64,000 nt of DNA from Defluviitaleaceae bacterium (GTDB lineage Bacteria > Bacillota > Clostridia > Lachnospirales > WQUN01). Under the pieces are notes generated by a model that saw only the letters and a list, made by a program, of their open reading frames with translations, made no database searches and was not told the origin of the DNA. The stretch covers positions 1 to 64,000 of the forward strand of contig WQVC01000002.1 in NCBI GenBank assembly GCA_009781765.1, read 5' to 3'. Numbering within the stretch: the first letter of the stretch is position 1; each line of letters starts with the position of its first letter. The translations under genes were made by a program, and so were the position numbers. Below, piece after piece: positions 50,668-59,034 of this stretch.

Positions 50668-52395
50668 ATGAAACTTGCAATCAAATTGATTAAAGCATCG
50701 CGAGAGTATTGGGGACATTTGCTCATCGCGCTTGTTGCAATTGTCGGCATGACGGCGGCGCAGCTTTACGCGCCGCTTGTTGTGCGCGAACTTACAAGAA
50801 TGGCGGTTGAACGCGACGAGCGTCTTATAGAACAGGCATTGCGGCTCGGGCTGATTCTCGCGGGGGTTTATTTTGCGCAGGCGATTTGTGCGTACATACG
50901 GTCGTATTATACGCACTATGCGGCGTGGCACTTTGTCGCAGATTTGCGTACAAAAATTTACGCGACGTTGCAAAAATTGTCCATGAAATTTTATCACGAT
51001 AAACAAACCGGGCAAATTATGTCGCGCGTTGTGAATGACACGCAAAATATCGAGGTACTCATTGCTCATGCTGTGCCGGATATTATCGTAAATGCGGCAA
51101 TTTTAATCGGTGTAGCAATTATTTTATTTGCGATTAACGCACAACTCGCGGCGTTAAGCCTGATTGCCATGCCCGCGTTAGTAATTATTTCCGTTGTGTT
51201 TGCAAAGAAAGTTTTGCCGATTTTTCGCGCGGGGCAGCAGGTGCTTGGCGACCTTAACGCGAATTTGCAGGATAATATCTCGGGCATGAAGGAAATTCAG
51301 GTGTTTAATCAGCACGAGCGCGAAGAAGCGAAAATTCGCAAAGGCGCGCGCGCTCACGCCATCGCGATTCTTCGTGCGTTGCGACTTTCAGCAGCATACG
51401 GCAGTGCGGTTCAGTATCTTTCGAGCATTGGCTCTGTGATTGTAATTGCATACGGCGGAATTATGGCGTTGGAAAACCCCGAGCTTATCGCCGATATTGT
51501 GGCATTTTTGATGTTTTTGAACATTTTTTATCAGCCCGTGACTATGCTTGCCCGCGTCAATGAAGACCTGCAAACGGCAATTGCCGGCGCAGAGCGTGTT
51601 TTTGAAATTCTCGACGCGGAAATAGACGTAAAAGAACGCGAAAACCCTCACGAGCTTCAAAAAGTTCGCGGACATATCGTGTTCGACAATGTCTCGTTTC
51701 ATTATATTGAAGGCAACGACGTGCTGAAAAATATTTCTCTTGAAATTAAGCCGGGCGAAGTTGTCGCGCTTGTCGGCCCGACCGGCGTAGGAAAAACCAC
51801 GTTCATCAATCTGCTTAATCGCTTTTACGACCCCGTTGACGGCGCAATCACTCTCGACGGCTACGATTTGCGAGATGTTTCTCTCGGCAGTTTGCGCCGC
51901 TCCATGAGCAATGTCATACAAGACGTCTTTTTGTTCAACGACACCTTGGCGGAAAATATCGGCTACGGGCGTCCGGAGGCAAGCCGCGATGAAATCATCG
52001 CAGCGTCGCGACTTGCCCGCGCCGACGACTTCATCGTCGGGCTTAACGACGGCTACGACACCGTTGTCGGCGAACGCGGATTGCGACTTTCCGGCGGGCA
52101 AAAGCAGCGTGTTTCGATTGCTCGCGCCGTTCTTCGCGACCGCCCGATTCTTATTCTCGACGAGGCAACCGCCGCCGTTGACGTCGAAACAGAACGGCAA
52201 ATTCGCGACGCCATGGACGATGTGATGCGCAATCGCACAACGGTAATTATTGCGCACCGCCTTTCCACAATAAAAAAAGCCGACAAAATCGTCGTCCTCA
52301 ACGAAGGTCGCATTGAGGACATCGGAACGCACGACGAACTTGTTGCTCGCGGCGGGCTTTACGCGCATTTGACGGAGATAAATATGTACGCATAG
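50668..52395 (+). CDS. ABC exporter, fused membrane and ATPase domains (MsbA/MDR type)
   Basis: 575-residue half-transporter acting as a dimer. Six membrane segments in the first ~300 residues with the coupling stretch KLSMKFYHDKQTGQIMSRVVNDTQ near 95; nucleotide-binding domain from about 335 with Walker A GPTGVGKTT near 372, Q-loop VIQDVFLFND, signature LSGGQKQRVSIARAVL near 475, Walker B ILILDEATAAVD and H-loop IIAHRLST. Substrate unknown (drug, lipid or peptide). A single gene with no partner next to it, so probably a homodimer. Its ribosome site is weak. Confidence 0.95.
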   Translation: MKLAIKLIKASREYWGHLLIALVAIVGMTAAQLYAPLVVRELTRMAVERDERLIEQALRLGLILAGVYFAQAICAYIRSYYTHYAAWHFVADLRTKIYATLQKLSMKFYHDKQTGQIMSRVVNDTQNIEVLIAHAVPDIIVNAAILIGVAIILFAINAQLAALSLIAMPALVIISVVFAKKVLPIFRAGQQVLGDLNANLQDNISGMKEIQVFNQHEREEAKIRKGARAHAIAILRALRLSAAYGSAVQYLSSIGSVIVIAYGGIMALENPELIADIVAFLMFLNIFYQPVTMLARVNEDLQTAIAGAERVFEILDAEIDVKERENPHELQKVRGHIVFDNVSFHYIEGNDVLKNISLEIKPGEVVALVGPTGVGKTTFINLLNRFYDPVDGAITLDGYDLRDVSLGSLRRSMSNVIQDVFLFNDTLAENIGYGRPEASRDEIIAASRLARADDFIVGLNDGYDTVVGERGLRLSGGQKQRVSIARAVLRDRPILILDEATAAVDVETERQIRDAMDDVMRNRTTVIIAHRLSTIKKADKIVVLNEGRIEDIGTHDELVARGGLYAHLTEINMYA

Positions 52396-52458
52396 TTTTT
52401 AAAACCTTGGGGACGCTGTCCCCAATCCCCTGCAAGGGATTTCATCCCTTGACCCTTT

Positions 52459-52486
52459 AAAAAATCGCGCGAATGCGCGGTTTTTT
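52459..52486 (+). terminator. family D terminator after the ABC exporter
   Basis: AAAATCGCGC-GAAT-GCGCGGTTTTTT (one G-U type mismatch), preceded by GGGGACGCTGTCCCC (52411-52425) and GCAAGGG...CCCTTG stems. Confidence 0.8.
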
Positions 52487-52529
52487 AATAAAGTTTTTGC
52501 CCCGCTTTTTTCAAAAAGCGGGTGGGGCT

Positions 52530-52615
52530 GTCTCCCGGCGAAGTCGGGTCGCGTCAGCGAGGCCGCCCGGCCAGCGAACGTAGTTCGCGAGAGGGTGCGG
52601 GGCGAGCCTGCGGTC
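52530..52615. repeat. family D extra block, inverted copy
   Basis: TCTCCCGGCGAAGTCGGG, GGCCGCCCGGCC and GCGAACGTAGTTCGCGAGAG. Read on the minus strand this repeats 20080-20150 (CTCTCGCGAACTGCGTTCGC, GGCCGGGCGGCC, CTTCGCCGGG) and, partly, 39058-39090. Confidence 0.7.
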
Positions 52616-52633
52616 TCGGCAAAAAAATTATCC

Positions 52634-52661
52634 TTGCAAAATCGGAAATATTTGGTATGAT
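52634..52661 (+). promoter_or_regulatory. promoter of the spoIIA operon
   Basis: TTGCAA (52634-52639), 16 bases, TATGAT (52656-52661), 33 bases before spoIIAA. In B. subtilis this operon uses sigma-H; I cannot see a convincing sigma-H pattern here. Confidence 0.45.
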
Positions 52662-52694
52662 ATATCTACATGACAAAATATGGAAGGGGTTCGT

Positions 52695-53060
52695 ATGGGA
52701 TTGAAAACAGATATAAAACTGAATGTTCACGGGCGGGTACTTGTTGCCGCGCCGACAGGGGAGCTTGACCACTATCGGGCGGAGCGTCTTCGGGCGCAGA
52801 TTGATTCGATGTTTGAAAAATCGTCGTGTCGGCACATTTTGTTGGACATGGGCGACGTTTCGTTTATGGATTCGTCGGGCATCGGCATGATTATCGGACG
52901 ATACAAAAAGGCGGAAATGAGCGGCGGACGCATTGTTATTGCAAACATGAGCGAGCCGATTTCGCGACTCTTTGATGTATCCGGGCTTTCTAAAATTGTG
53001 TCACGGGCGGAAACAGCTCAAACCGCCATGCATATGTTGGGGGGCGCGTTTAATGAATAA
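52695..53060 (+). CDS. spoIIAA: anti-sigma F factor antagonist SpoIIAA
   Basis: STAS-domain protein that releases sigma-F by binding SpoIIAB, switched off by phosphorylation. 121 residues with the phosphoserine motif MDSSGIGMI (Ser60/61) and the HILLDMGDVSFMD strand. Start at 52695 follows AAGGGG by five bases; Met at 52680 is out of range. Overlaps spoIIAB by eight bases (ATGAATAA). Confidence 0.93.
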   Translation: MGLKTDIKLNVHGRVLVAAPTGELDHYRAERLRAQIDSMFEKSSCRHILLDMGDVSFMDSSGIGMIIGRYKKAEMSGGRIVIANMSEPISRLFDVSGLSKIVSRAETAQTAMHMLGGAFNE

Positions 53061-53487
53061 AATCAGGTTGGAAATTGCCGCCCTTACGGAAAATATTTCG
53101 GTGTCGCGGGTTGTTGCGGCAACATTTGTCGCGCATCTCGACCCAACCGTTGAAGAGGTTACGGAAATCAAAACGGCGGTATCGGAAGCTGTTACAAATG
53201 CGATTATTCACGGTTACGGAGAAAATCAAAATGAATTTGTGCAAATAGTTTTTTCAGTCGAAGAGCGCGTGGTTATAATTGAAGTTTGCGATAAAGGCGT
53301 CGGAATTGAAAATATTGAATCCGCACGCGAGCCGCTGTTTACAACGAAACCTGAGTTGGAGCGGTCCGGCATGGGTTTTACCGTGATGGAATCGTTTATG
53401 GATTCCGTTGAGGTTTCGTCTGCGTCGGGTGAGGGGACAAGCGTCAAATTGACAAAAAAAATCGGCGGGTCGAACGATGACGCTTGA
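53053..53487 (+). CDS. spoIIAB: anti-sigma F factor SpoIIAB
   Basis: Serine kinase of the GHKL ATPase fold that holds sigma-F inactive before septation. 144 residues: N-box EAVTNAIIHGY (about 45-55), G1-box CDKGVGI near 82, and RSGMGFTVMESFMDSV near 108. All motifs needed for ATP binding are intact, so the switch should work. Overlaps both neighbours (8 and 11 bases), giving fixed stoichiometry in the operon. Confidence 0.94.
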   Translation: MNKIRLEIAALTENISVSRVVAATFVAHLDPTVEEVTEIKTAVSEAVTNAIIHGYGENQNEFVQIVFSVEERVVIIEVCDKGVGIENIESAREPLFTTKPELERSGMGFTVMESFMDSVEVSSASGEGTSVKLTKKIGGSNDDA

Positions 53488-54193
53488 TTTAATCGCGCGG
53501 GCGCAGGCAGGCGACAATGATGCCGCCGAACAGCTTATTCGGGACAACAGCGGGCTGATTTGGTCGGTTGTAAAAAAGTTTGCCAAGCGCGGATACGAGC
53601 CGGATGATTTGTATCAAATAGGCGCGATAGGACTTTTAAAATGTATCAGAAAATTCGACACGTCGTTCGAAGTGAAGTTTTCGACGTATGCAATTCCGAT
53701 GATAATTGGTGAAATCAAACGATTTTTGCGCGACGACGGCATAATTAAAGTTTCGCGTCCGATGAAAGAATTGGCAACAAAGGCGCGTTACGCAACCGAG
53801 GCACTTACGGCAAAATTCGGGCGTCAGCCCACGCTCAGCGAGCTTGCGGAGGAAATCGGCGCGGAAACCGAGGATTTGATTATCGCGACGGAGGCGGCGC
53901 ACGATGTTGAGTCGCTTCACGCCACAATTTACCAAGGCGACGGCAGCCCTATTTTTTTGATTGACAAAATCGCCCAAGCCGATGATGACAGCGAGAAAAA
54001 AATAAATATTATCGCACTGAAACAGCTTATTTCGCGATTGAAACCCAAGGAGCGACAGGTAATAATTTTGCGATATTTCCGCGACAAAACGCAAACCGAA
54101 GTGGCGAAGGCGATAGGGGTATCGCAGGTGCAAGTTTCGCGGATTGAAAAAAAAGTTTTGCAGAGTTTGAAAAAGGGGTTGGAAAGCGAGTAG
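53477..54193 (+). CDS. sigF: forespore sigma factor SigF
   Basis: RNA polymerase sigma-F, first compartment-specific factor of the forespore. 238 residues: region 2 with PDDLYQIGAIGLLKCIRKFD and FSTYAIPMIIGEIKRFLRDDG (about 42-85), region 3 PMKELATKARYATEAL, and region 4 helix-turn-helix KTQTEVAKAIGVSQVQVSRIEK (about 205-226). Its presence with spoIIAA-spoIIAB shows the core of endospore development is kept. Starts inside spoIIAB. Followed after ~115 bases by the atp operon promoter. Confidence 0.95.
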   Translation: MTLDLIARAQAGDNDAAEQLIRDNSGLIWSVVKKFAKRGYEPDDLYQIGAIGLLKCIRKFDTSFEVKFSTYAIPMIIGEIKRFLRDDGIIKVSRPMKELATKARYATEALTAKFGRQPTLSELAEEIGAETEDLIIATEAAHDVESLHATIYQGDGSPIFLIDKIAQADDDSEKKINIIALKQLISRLKPKERQVIILRYFRDKTQTEVAKAIGVSQVQVSRIEKKVLQSLKKGLESE

Positions 54194-54275
54194 CCTCGAT
54201 AGTTTGTTGCGCTTCCTTTTTAATGCTCCCTTATTTTGCCGCTTTTTAAAAATTTTTCAAAGTTATTGAAGGGGA

Positions 54276-54303
54276 TTGACTTTTTTTTTGAATGCGCTAT
54301 TAT
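54276..54303 (+). promoter_or_regulatory. promoter of the atp operon
   Basis: TTGACT (54276-54281), 16 bases, TATTAT (54298-54303). The first codon of the first gene begins six bases later, so the mRNA may be leaderless. Confidence 0.7.
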
Positions 54304-54309
54304 AGAGTC

Positions 54310-54588
54310 ATGGAAAACGAGAGTTCGAAGCCTCGCTCCGAAAAGCCTCCCTCCGAAACGTCGGAACACGGCAAGTTTTCCGGGCGGGACAGAAAAAATC
54401 TTATACGCGCGGTCGGAGTGGTGACGCAACTTGGCTTCACGATGGCATTGTGTGTGCTTGGCGGGGTTTTGCTCGGAGTTTTTCTGGACAGTCGCTTGGG
54501 AACAAGCCCGTGGTTGACTTTAGTTCTCTCCGGCATAGGTTGCTTGGCGGCGTTCAAAGCGATGTTCGACATCGCGAAAAAGATTTAG
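54310..54588 (+). CDS. small AtpZ/AtpQ-like membrane protein of the ATP synthase operon
   Basis: 92 residues: a charged N-terminus (about 1-35) and two membrane segments (about 36-60 and 65-88) with LDSRLGTSPWLTLV between. This is the layout of the AtpZ/AtpQ/AtpR-type accessory proteins that precede atp operons and help assemble or load ions into the c-ring. The ATG has no ribosome site and lies six bases after the -10 box; upstream ATG at 54292 overlaps the -10. In-frame alternatives are worse. Leaderless translation is the simplest reading. Confidence 0.75.
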   Translation: MENESSKPRSEKPPSETSEHGKFSGRDRKNLIRAVGVVTQLGFTMALCVLGGVLLGVFLDSRLGTSPWLTLVLSGIGCLAAFKAMFDIAKKI

Positions 54589-54596
54589 GGGCTTTT

Positions 54597-55190
54597 ATGG
54601 ATTACAATGTGGACACCGTTGCAAACAGGATGATTTTGGTGATTGTCGGGCTTTCGGGCTTGATGGCTGTTGCGAGTGTGCCGTTGTATATGCTTCTTGC
54701 TCAAAATGCGGATTCTTTCACTTTTGCCGCGCTTATGGGCATTCGTAATCCCGGAGCGGTAACAGTTAGCGATGCAGTTCCTTTTGTTGCAGGAATCGGC
54801 ATGGTGACGGCGGTGAACGTCACGAAAATGTTTCTTATGAAACGTGCCGTGAAAAATGCCGTTGAGCGCGACGCGCTTTCGGCAACTACTTACTTAAAAG
54901 GGCAGTATTTTGTTAGGCTTATACTTATGGTTGCGGTGTTGCTTGCAGCGGGACTTTTGCACACGAACGTCGTAAATGATGCGGGAAATCCGCAGATTGT
55001 AAATTTGATGGGTGCATTTTTCGGGGTTCTTACGTTTCCGGCTGCATCATATCTGATGAGATTTTTTCTGAGCGATGCGTTGGTTGACAATCCTGATTTA
55101 TATGTTAGGCATGAAGAAAAGAGTGCGACACAAAGCGCGATTGACGAGTTAGATGCAATCGGTGCGGATAAGGACGAGGCGGGGGAATAG
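54597..55190 (+). CDS. atpI: ATP synthase subunit I (AtpI family)
   Basis: 197-residue membrane protein with four hydrophobic segments (about 12-32, 55-75, 100-122, 132-155), PF03899-like, followed by a charged tail. AtpI acts as a chaperone for c-ring assembly or Mg transport in related systems. ATG at 54597 is five bases after AGGGG and eight after the previous stop. Ends two bases before atpB. The assignment rests on position and segment layout more than on sequence motifs. Confidence 0.75.
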   Translation: MDYNVDTVANRMILVIVGLSGLMAVASVPLYMLLAQNADSFTFAALMGIRNPGAVTVSDAVPFVAGIGMVTAVNVTKMFLMKRAVKNAVERDALSATTYLKGQYFVRLILMVAVLLAAGLLHTNVVNDAGNPQIVNLMGAFFGVLTFPAASYLMRFFLSDALVDNPDLYVRHEEKSATQSAIDELDAIGADKDEAGE

Positions 55191-55192
55191 GC

Positions 55193-55882
55193 GTGGATTT
55201 TAATATTCGGGTTTTCACAGGCATCAGAATTACTGACGGACTGGAATTTTTAATCACCGAAACCACCGTAAACACATGGATTGTCATGGGTCTGATTTTG
55301 CTTTTTGCAATTATTGTTCGCATAAGAATAGCCAGAGTTGACCCGCTTGCAAGACCGAAAGGGCTTCAAAATTTCATTGAAATGTGCGTTGACGGTTGGG
55401 AGAAGTTTTACGCGAGCAATACAAACCCGATAGTAATGTACCTTGCGCCGTGGTTTTTTACGCTGATTCTGTTTCTCCTCGTATCAAACGCAATCGGAAT
55501 AGTGGGGCTGCGTCCTCCTACTGCGGACTGGGGCATGACGTTCCCCCTTGCACTGTCCACATTCCTTCTTATACAATTTGCGGGTGTACGACATCGCCCC
55601 AAATCTTACTTAAAAAGCATTTTTCTCGAACCGGTGTTTTTGTTCGCGCCGCTTAACGTAATCGGTGAGCTTGCGCGTCCGATTTCGCTCAGTTTCCGTT
55701 TGTTCGGAAATATTTTCGGCGGCATGGTTCTCCTTACACTGCTTTACAGTCTGCCGTGGTTTGTGACGCTTCTTCTTCCCATTCCGCTTCACATGTATTT
55801 CGATCTTGCTGCCGGGCTTCTTCAGGCGGTTATCTTCACAATGTTGAGCCTCACGTTTGTGAGCTTGGCGGCGGCTGAATAA
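55193..55882 (+). CDS. atpB: F0 subunit a
   Basis: Ion channel half of F0. 229 residues with five or six membrane segments. The essential stator arginine is in ARPISLSFRLFGNIFGGMV (about 160-178). An early GLQNFIEMCVDGWEKFY helix is typical. GTG start, with GGCGGGGG upstream. The residues lining the channel in sodium enzymes cannot be judged without alignment. Confidence 0.95.
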   Translation: MDFNIRVFTGIRITDGLEFLITETTVNTWIVMGLILLFAIIVRIRIARVDPLARPKGLQNFIEMCVDGWEKFYASNTNPIVMYLAPWFFTLILFLLVSNAIGIVGLRPPTADWGMTFPLALSTFLLIQFAGVRHRPKSYLKSIFLEPVFLFAPLNVIGELARPISLSFRLFGNIFGGMVLLTLLYSLPWFVTLLLPIPLHMYFDLAAGLLQAVIFTMLSLTFVSLAAAE

Positions 55883-55932
55883 CCCGAAGTCACGGTTAAG
55901 ATAAAAAACATATCCCTAAGGAGGAATTTTTT

Positions 55933-56229
55933 ATGGAGGCATTGGCATTAGCCGTTGGTTTGTCCAACATTGCGGCCGCAATCGCACTTTTGAACGGTAT
56001 TTTGACAACACTCGGTCAAGGCAAGGTTGCTGCTCACGCCGTTGACGCAATTGCGCGCCAACCCGAAGCGAAAGGCTCGATTACAACAACGATGCTTATC
56101 GGTTGCGGTCTTGCAGAAACGTCCGGCGTTTACGGTATCGTTATTGCTGCGCTTTTGCTGTTCGCAAATCCGTTCTTGGACAGATTGTTTGACCTTGCGC
56201 CGACACTTGTTTCAATGTTGCCGCTGTAA
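55933..56229 (+). CDS. atpE: F0 subunit c with sodium-binding signature
   Basis: 98-residue hairpin that forms the rotor ring. Polar loop ARQPEAKG at 41-48. Ion site residues by position relative to Ilyobacter tartaricus subunit c: Gln29 (GQG), Glu62, Thr63 (AETSG) and Tyr67, i.e. the Q / E-S or T / Y signature of sodium-translocating rings. The first helix lacks the usual GxGxGxG motif: it reads IAAAIALLNGILTTLGQG. Most c rings keep that glycine pattern for tight packing, so ring size may differ. AAGGAGG ribosome site, the strongest in the operon, as expected for the subunit needed in most copies. Confidence 0.96.
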   Translation: MEALALAVGLSNIAAAIALLNGILTTLGQGKVAAHAVDAIARQPEAKGSITTTMLIGCGLAETSGVYGIVIAALLLFANPFLDRLFDLAPTLVSMLPL

Positions 56230-56253
56230 GCTAAAAAGTAGGAGATGATTCAG

Positions 56254-56817
56254 TTGAATCCTCTGTTTTTATTAGTCAACGGAACCCCCGAATACAGGAG
56301 TGTTCTCAGCCTTGACTTTCAAAACTTCTTTGACGGTGGACCGAATATTTTTAATTTCATCGTTACGGTTGTGCTTGTTACGTGGCTTTTGTACAAGCCG
56401 GTGAAAAAAATCCTTGCCGCTCGTGCAGAGCGTATTGAGGGCGATATGAGTGACGCTGCGTTAAGTAAGGCAGACGCCGAGGAACTCAAGGAAATGTATG
56501 AAAAGAAGGTCAAGGATATTGAAGCGGAACGTGCTGCTGTTTTGGATGAGGCGCGCAAGCTCGCCGGCGAAAACCGCACGAGAATCTTGGACGAAGCAAA
56601 AGTCGAAGCCCAAGATGTTAAAGACCGTGCTGCTCGTGACGTTGCAAACGAGCTTGAGCAAATCAAAGGTACAGTGCATCAGGCAATCGTCGATATTTCA
56701 ACTGACATGGCGACGAGACTGATTGCCTCTACTATTGACAAGGCGGCGCACGAGAAATTATTCGACGAAGCAATGGTAGAGCTTGAAGCGACTACGGCTT
56801 TTAAAGTTTCGGCTTAG
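56254..56817 (+). CDS. atpF: F0 subunit b
   Basis: Peripheral stalk. 187 residues: one membrane segment (about 26-46), then a long charged right-handed coiled coil with KPVKKILAARAERIEGDM and many Ala/Glu/Lys. TTG at 56254 is chosen because GGAG lies nine bases upstream; ATG at 56245 abuts that GGAG and could not be used with it. An unusual ~20-residue N-terminal extension precedes the membrane helix. Confidence 0.92.
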   Translation: MNPLFLLVNGTPEYRSVLSLDFQNFFDGGPNIFNFIVTVVLVTWLLYKPVKKILAARAERIEGDMSDAALSKADAEELKEMYEKKVKDIEAERAAVLDEARKLAGENRTRILDEAKVEAQDVKDRAARDVANELEQIKGTVHQAIVDISTDMATRLIASTIDKAAHEKLFDEAMVELEATTAFKVSA

Positions 56818-56897
56818 ATTTGTTGCGAGTAAAGGAAAATTCGAAGAAAGGGACGTAGGCGGCTTGATTGCCGCGACATGCGTCAAGCGTGTGACAT

Positions 56898-57425
56898 ATG
56901 GCTGATTTGGGTATTCGTTACGCCACCGCGTTGTTCGATATTTCGCAGGAAAATGGTCTTTTGGACGATTACCTCGAACAAGCGCGACTTATTCGCGATA
57001 ATATCGTAGATGAAGATGCACAGAGCATTTTGACGCACCCGCGTATTTCTTCCGAGGAGAAGTTTGCGTTTTTGCAAAAGGCTTTTGAAAAAAATATCCA
57101 TTGCGACCTTATGGGCTTTATTCGGCTTGTCGTCACAAAGAATCGCGAGGCTTTTCTTTTACCTGCAGTTGACCGACTTATCGATATGATTAAGGAGTAC
57201 AAGCGGCAAACAACGGCGAAGGTTGTATCTGCTGTGCCGCTTACCGACGAGCAAGCTGCAAAACTCACAACAGTTCTTTCGAAGAAGCTGAATAAACAGG
57301 TTGACATTACGGTTTTGGTTGACCCGTCGGTTATCGCGGGTATAAGTATTCAGGCGGACGGCTACTTTTTTGACCGTACTGTTCGGACGATGTTGAAAGA
57401 TATGAAAGAAAGCATTGAGCTGTAA
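56898..57425 (+). CDS. atpH: F1 subunit delta
   Basis: Links the peripheral stalk to the alpha3-beta3 head (OSCP homologue). 175 residues: IRYATALFDISQENG at the N-terminus, C-terminal domain with VDPSVIAGISIQADG (PxLIGGIxxxxG-like). The 80-base gap upstream contains a GCGGC/GCCGC hairpin and no ribosome site at normal distance; a stop codon is two codons upstream, so the start is fixed. Weak initiation fits its single copy per complex. Confidence 0.94.
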   Translation: MADLGIRYATALFDISQENGLLDDYLEQARLIRDNIVDEDAQSILTHPRISSEEKFAFLQKAFEKNIHCDLMGFIRLVVTKNREAFLLPAVDRLIDMIKEYKRQTTAKVVSAVPLTDEQAAKLTTVLSKKLNKQVDITVLVDPSVIAGISIQADGYFFDRTVRTMLKDMKESIEL

Positions 57426-57459
57426 AGATGAATCTCAACATGTTGAAGGGGAGTAAGTT

Positions 57460-59010
57460 ATGATACTCAAACCTGATGAAGTTAGTTCAATTATCAAGCA
57501 GCAAATAAAATCTTACTCCGCAAAAATGGACGTTGCCGAGGCGGGAAGCGTTATTCACGTTGGTGACGGAATCGCGCGTGTTTACGGGCTTAATAATGCC
57601 ATGAGCGGCGAGCTTTTGGAGTTTCCCGGCGAACTTTACGGCATCGCGCTGAACCTCGACGAGGACAGTATTGGTGCAGTTCTCCTCGGTTCGGACAGCC
57701 ATGTCAGCGAAGGCGACCCGGTAAAACGCACAGGGCGCATCGCGGAAGTTCCCGTTGGCGACGCGCTTTTGGGCAGAGTTGTTGATCCGACCGGTGCACC
57801 CGTTGACAACAAAGGGCCGGTGTTGAGTAAAAAAACTCGCGTAGTTGAGCGTATTGCTCCCGGCGTAATTGAACGCCAAGAGGTAAATGTTCCCCTTCAA
57901 ACGGGAATTAAGGCAATTGACGCAATGATTCCTATCGGGCGCGGTCAGCGCGAGCTTATTATTGGTGACCGACAAACGGGTAAAACCGCTATTGCAATTG
58001 ACACAATTATCAACCAGACACTTATAAATAAAAAGATACCCAATCCCAAGCCCGGCGAAAAGGATACACGGGTTTATTGTGTTTACGTTGCAATCGGTCA
58101 GAAAGCATCAACTGTTGCACGTGTTGCCCGGACTCTCGAAGATGCAGGCGCGATGGAATATACTTGCATTGTGAGCGCGAATGCGTCCGACTCTGCGCCG
58201 ATGCAGTACATTGCACCGTATGCGGGTTGCGCCATTGGTGAGGAATGGATGGAGGAAGGGCGCGACGTTTTGGTTGTGTATGATGACTTGTCTAAACATG
58301 CCGTTGCGTATCGTGCGCTTTCGCTGTTGCTTCGTCGCCCGCCCGGTCGTGAGGCATATCCGGGCGACGTTTTCTACTTGCATTCACGTCTTCTTGAGCG
58401 CGCTGCATGTTTGACAAAGGAGCGCGGAGGCGGAACTCTTACCGCTCTTCCTGTAATCGAAACGCAAGCAGGAGATATTTCTGCGTACATTCCTACGAAT
58501 GTTATCTCGATTACTGACGGGCAAATTTTCCTCGAATCGGATGCTTTCAATAAAGGTATTCGCCCTGCGATTAACCCTGGTCTTTCCGTATCTCGTGTTG
58601 GTGGCGCGGCGCAAATTAAGGCGATGAAATCCGTTGCCGGGCCGCTCCGATTAGAGCTTGCTCAGTTCCGTGAATTGGAAACTTTCGCGCAGTTCGGCTC
58701 GGATTTGACAAAGGATACTCTTGAGCGCCTTGACCAAGGGCGTCGCATTGTTGAAATTTTAAAGCAAGCGCAAAACGCGCCGCTTCCCGTTGAACAACAG
58801 GTTCTTTTGTTCTATGCGATTACGAAAAAGCATTTCGGTGGCGTCCCCGTCGAGAATATACAAAAAACGGAAAAAGAATTTTTAACATTTTTTGCAGAAA
58901 AGCACGACGATATTTTGGCAAGGATTCGCGTCGAGAAGCAAATCGGCGAGGAGCTTGGTGCAAAAGTTGAAAGTGCCATCGCTGATTTTAAAGCGACAAT
59001 ACAGGCGTAG
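57460..59010 (+). CDS. atpA: F1 subunit alpha
   Basis: Non-catalytic nucleotide-binding subunit. 516 residues: N-terminal crown with [14 protein letters not shown], Walker [10 protein letters not shown] near 170, [13 protein letters not shown] near 270, the arginine-finger region and [12 protein letters not shown] near 405. Slightly longer than the usual ~503-510. GGGGAG ribosome site. Confidence 0.97.
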   Translation: MILKPDEVSSIIKQQIKSYSAKMDVAEAGSVIHVGDGIARVYGLNNAMSGELLEFPGELYGIALNLDEDSIGAVLLGSDSHVSEGDPVKRTGRIAEVPVGDALLGRVVDPTGAPVDNKGPVLSKKTRVVERIAPGVIERQEVNVPLQTGIKAIDAMIPIGRGQRELIIGDRQTGKTAIAIDTIINQTLINKKIPNPKPGEKDTRVYCVYVAIGQKASTVARVARTLEDAGAMEYTCIVSANASDSAPMQYIAPYAGCAIGEEWMEEGRDVLVVYDDLSKHAVAYRALSLLLRRPPGREAYPGDVFYLHSRLLERAACLTKERGGGTLTALPVIETQAGDISAYIPTNVISITDGQIFLESDAFNKGIRPAINPGLSVSRVGGAAQIKAMKSVAGPLRLELAQFRELETFAQFGSDLTKDTLERLDQGRRIVEILKQAQNAPLPVEQQVLLFYAITKKHFGGVPVENIQKTEKEFLTFFAEKHDDILARIRVEKQIGEELGAKVESAIADFKATIQA

Positions 59011-59034
59011 AATCACAAATAGGAGCGTGACTTT

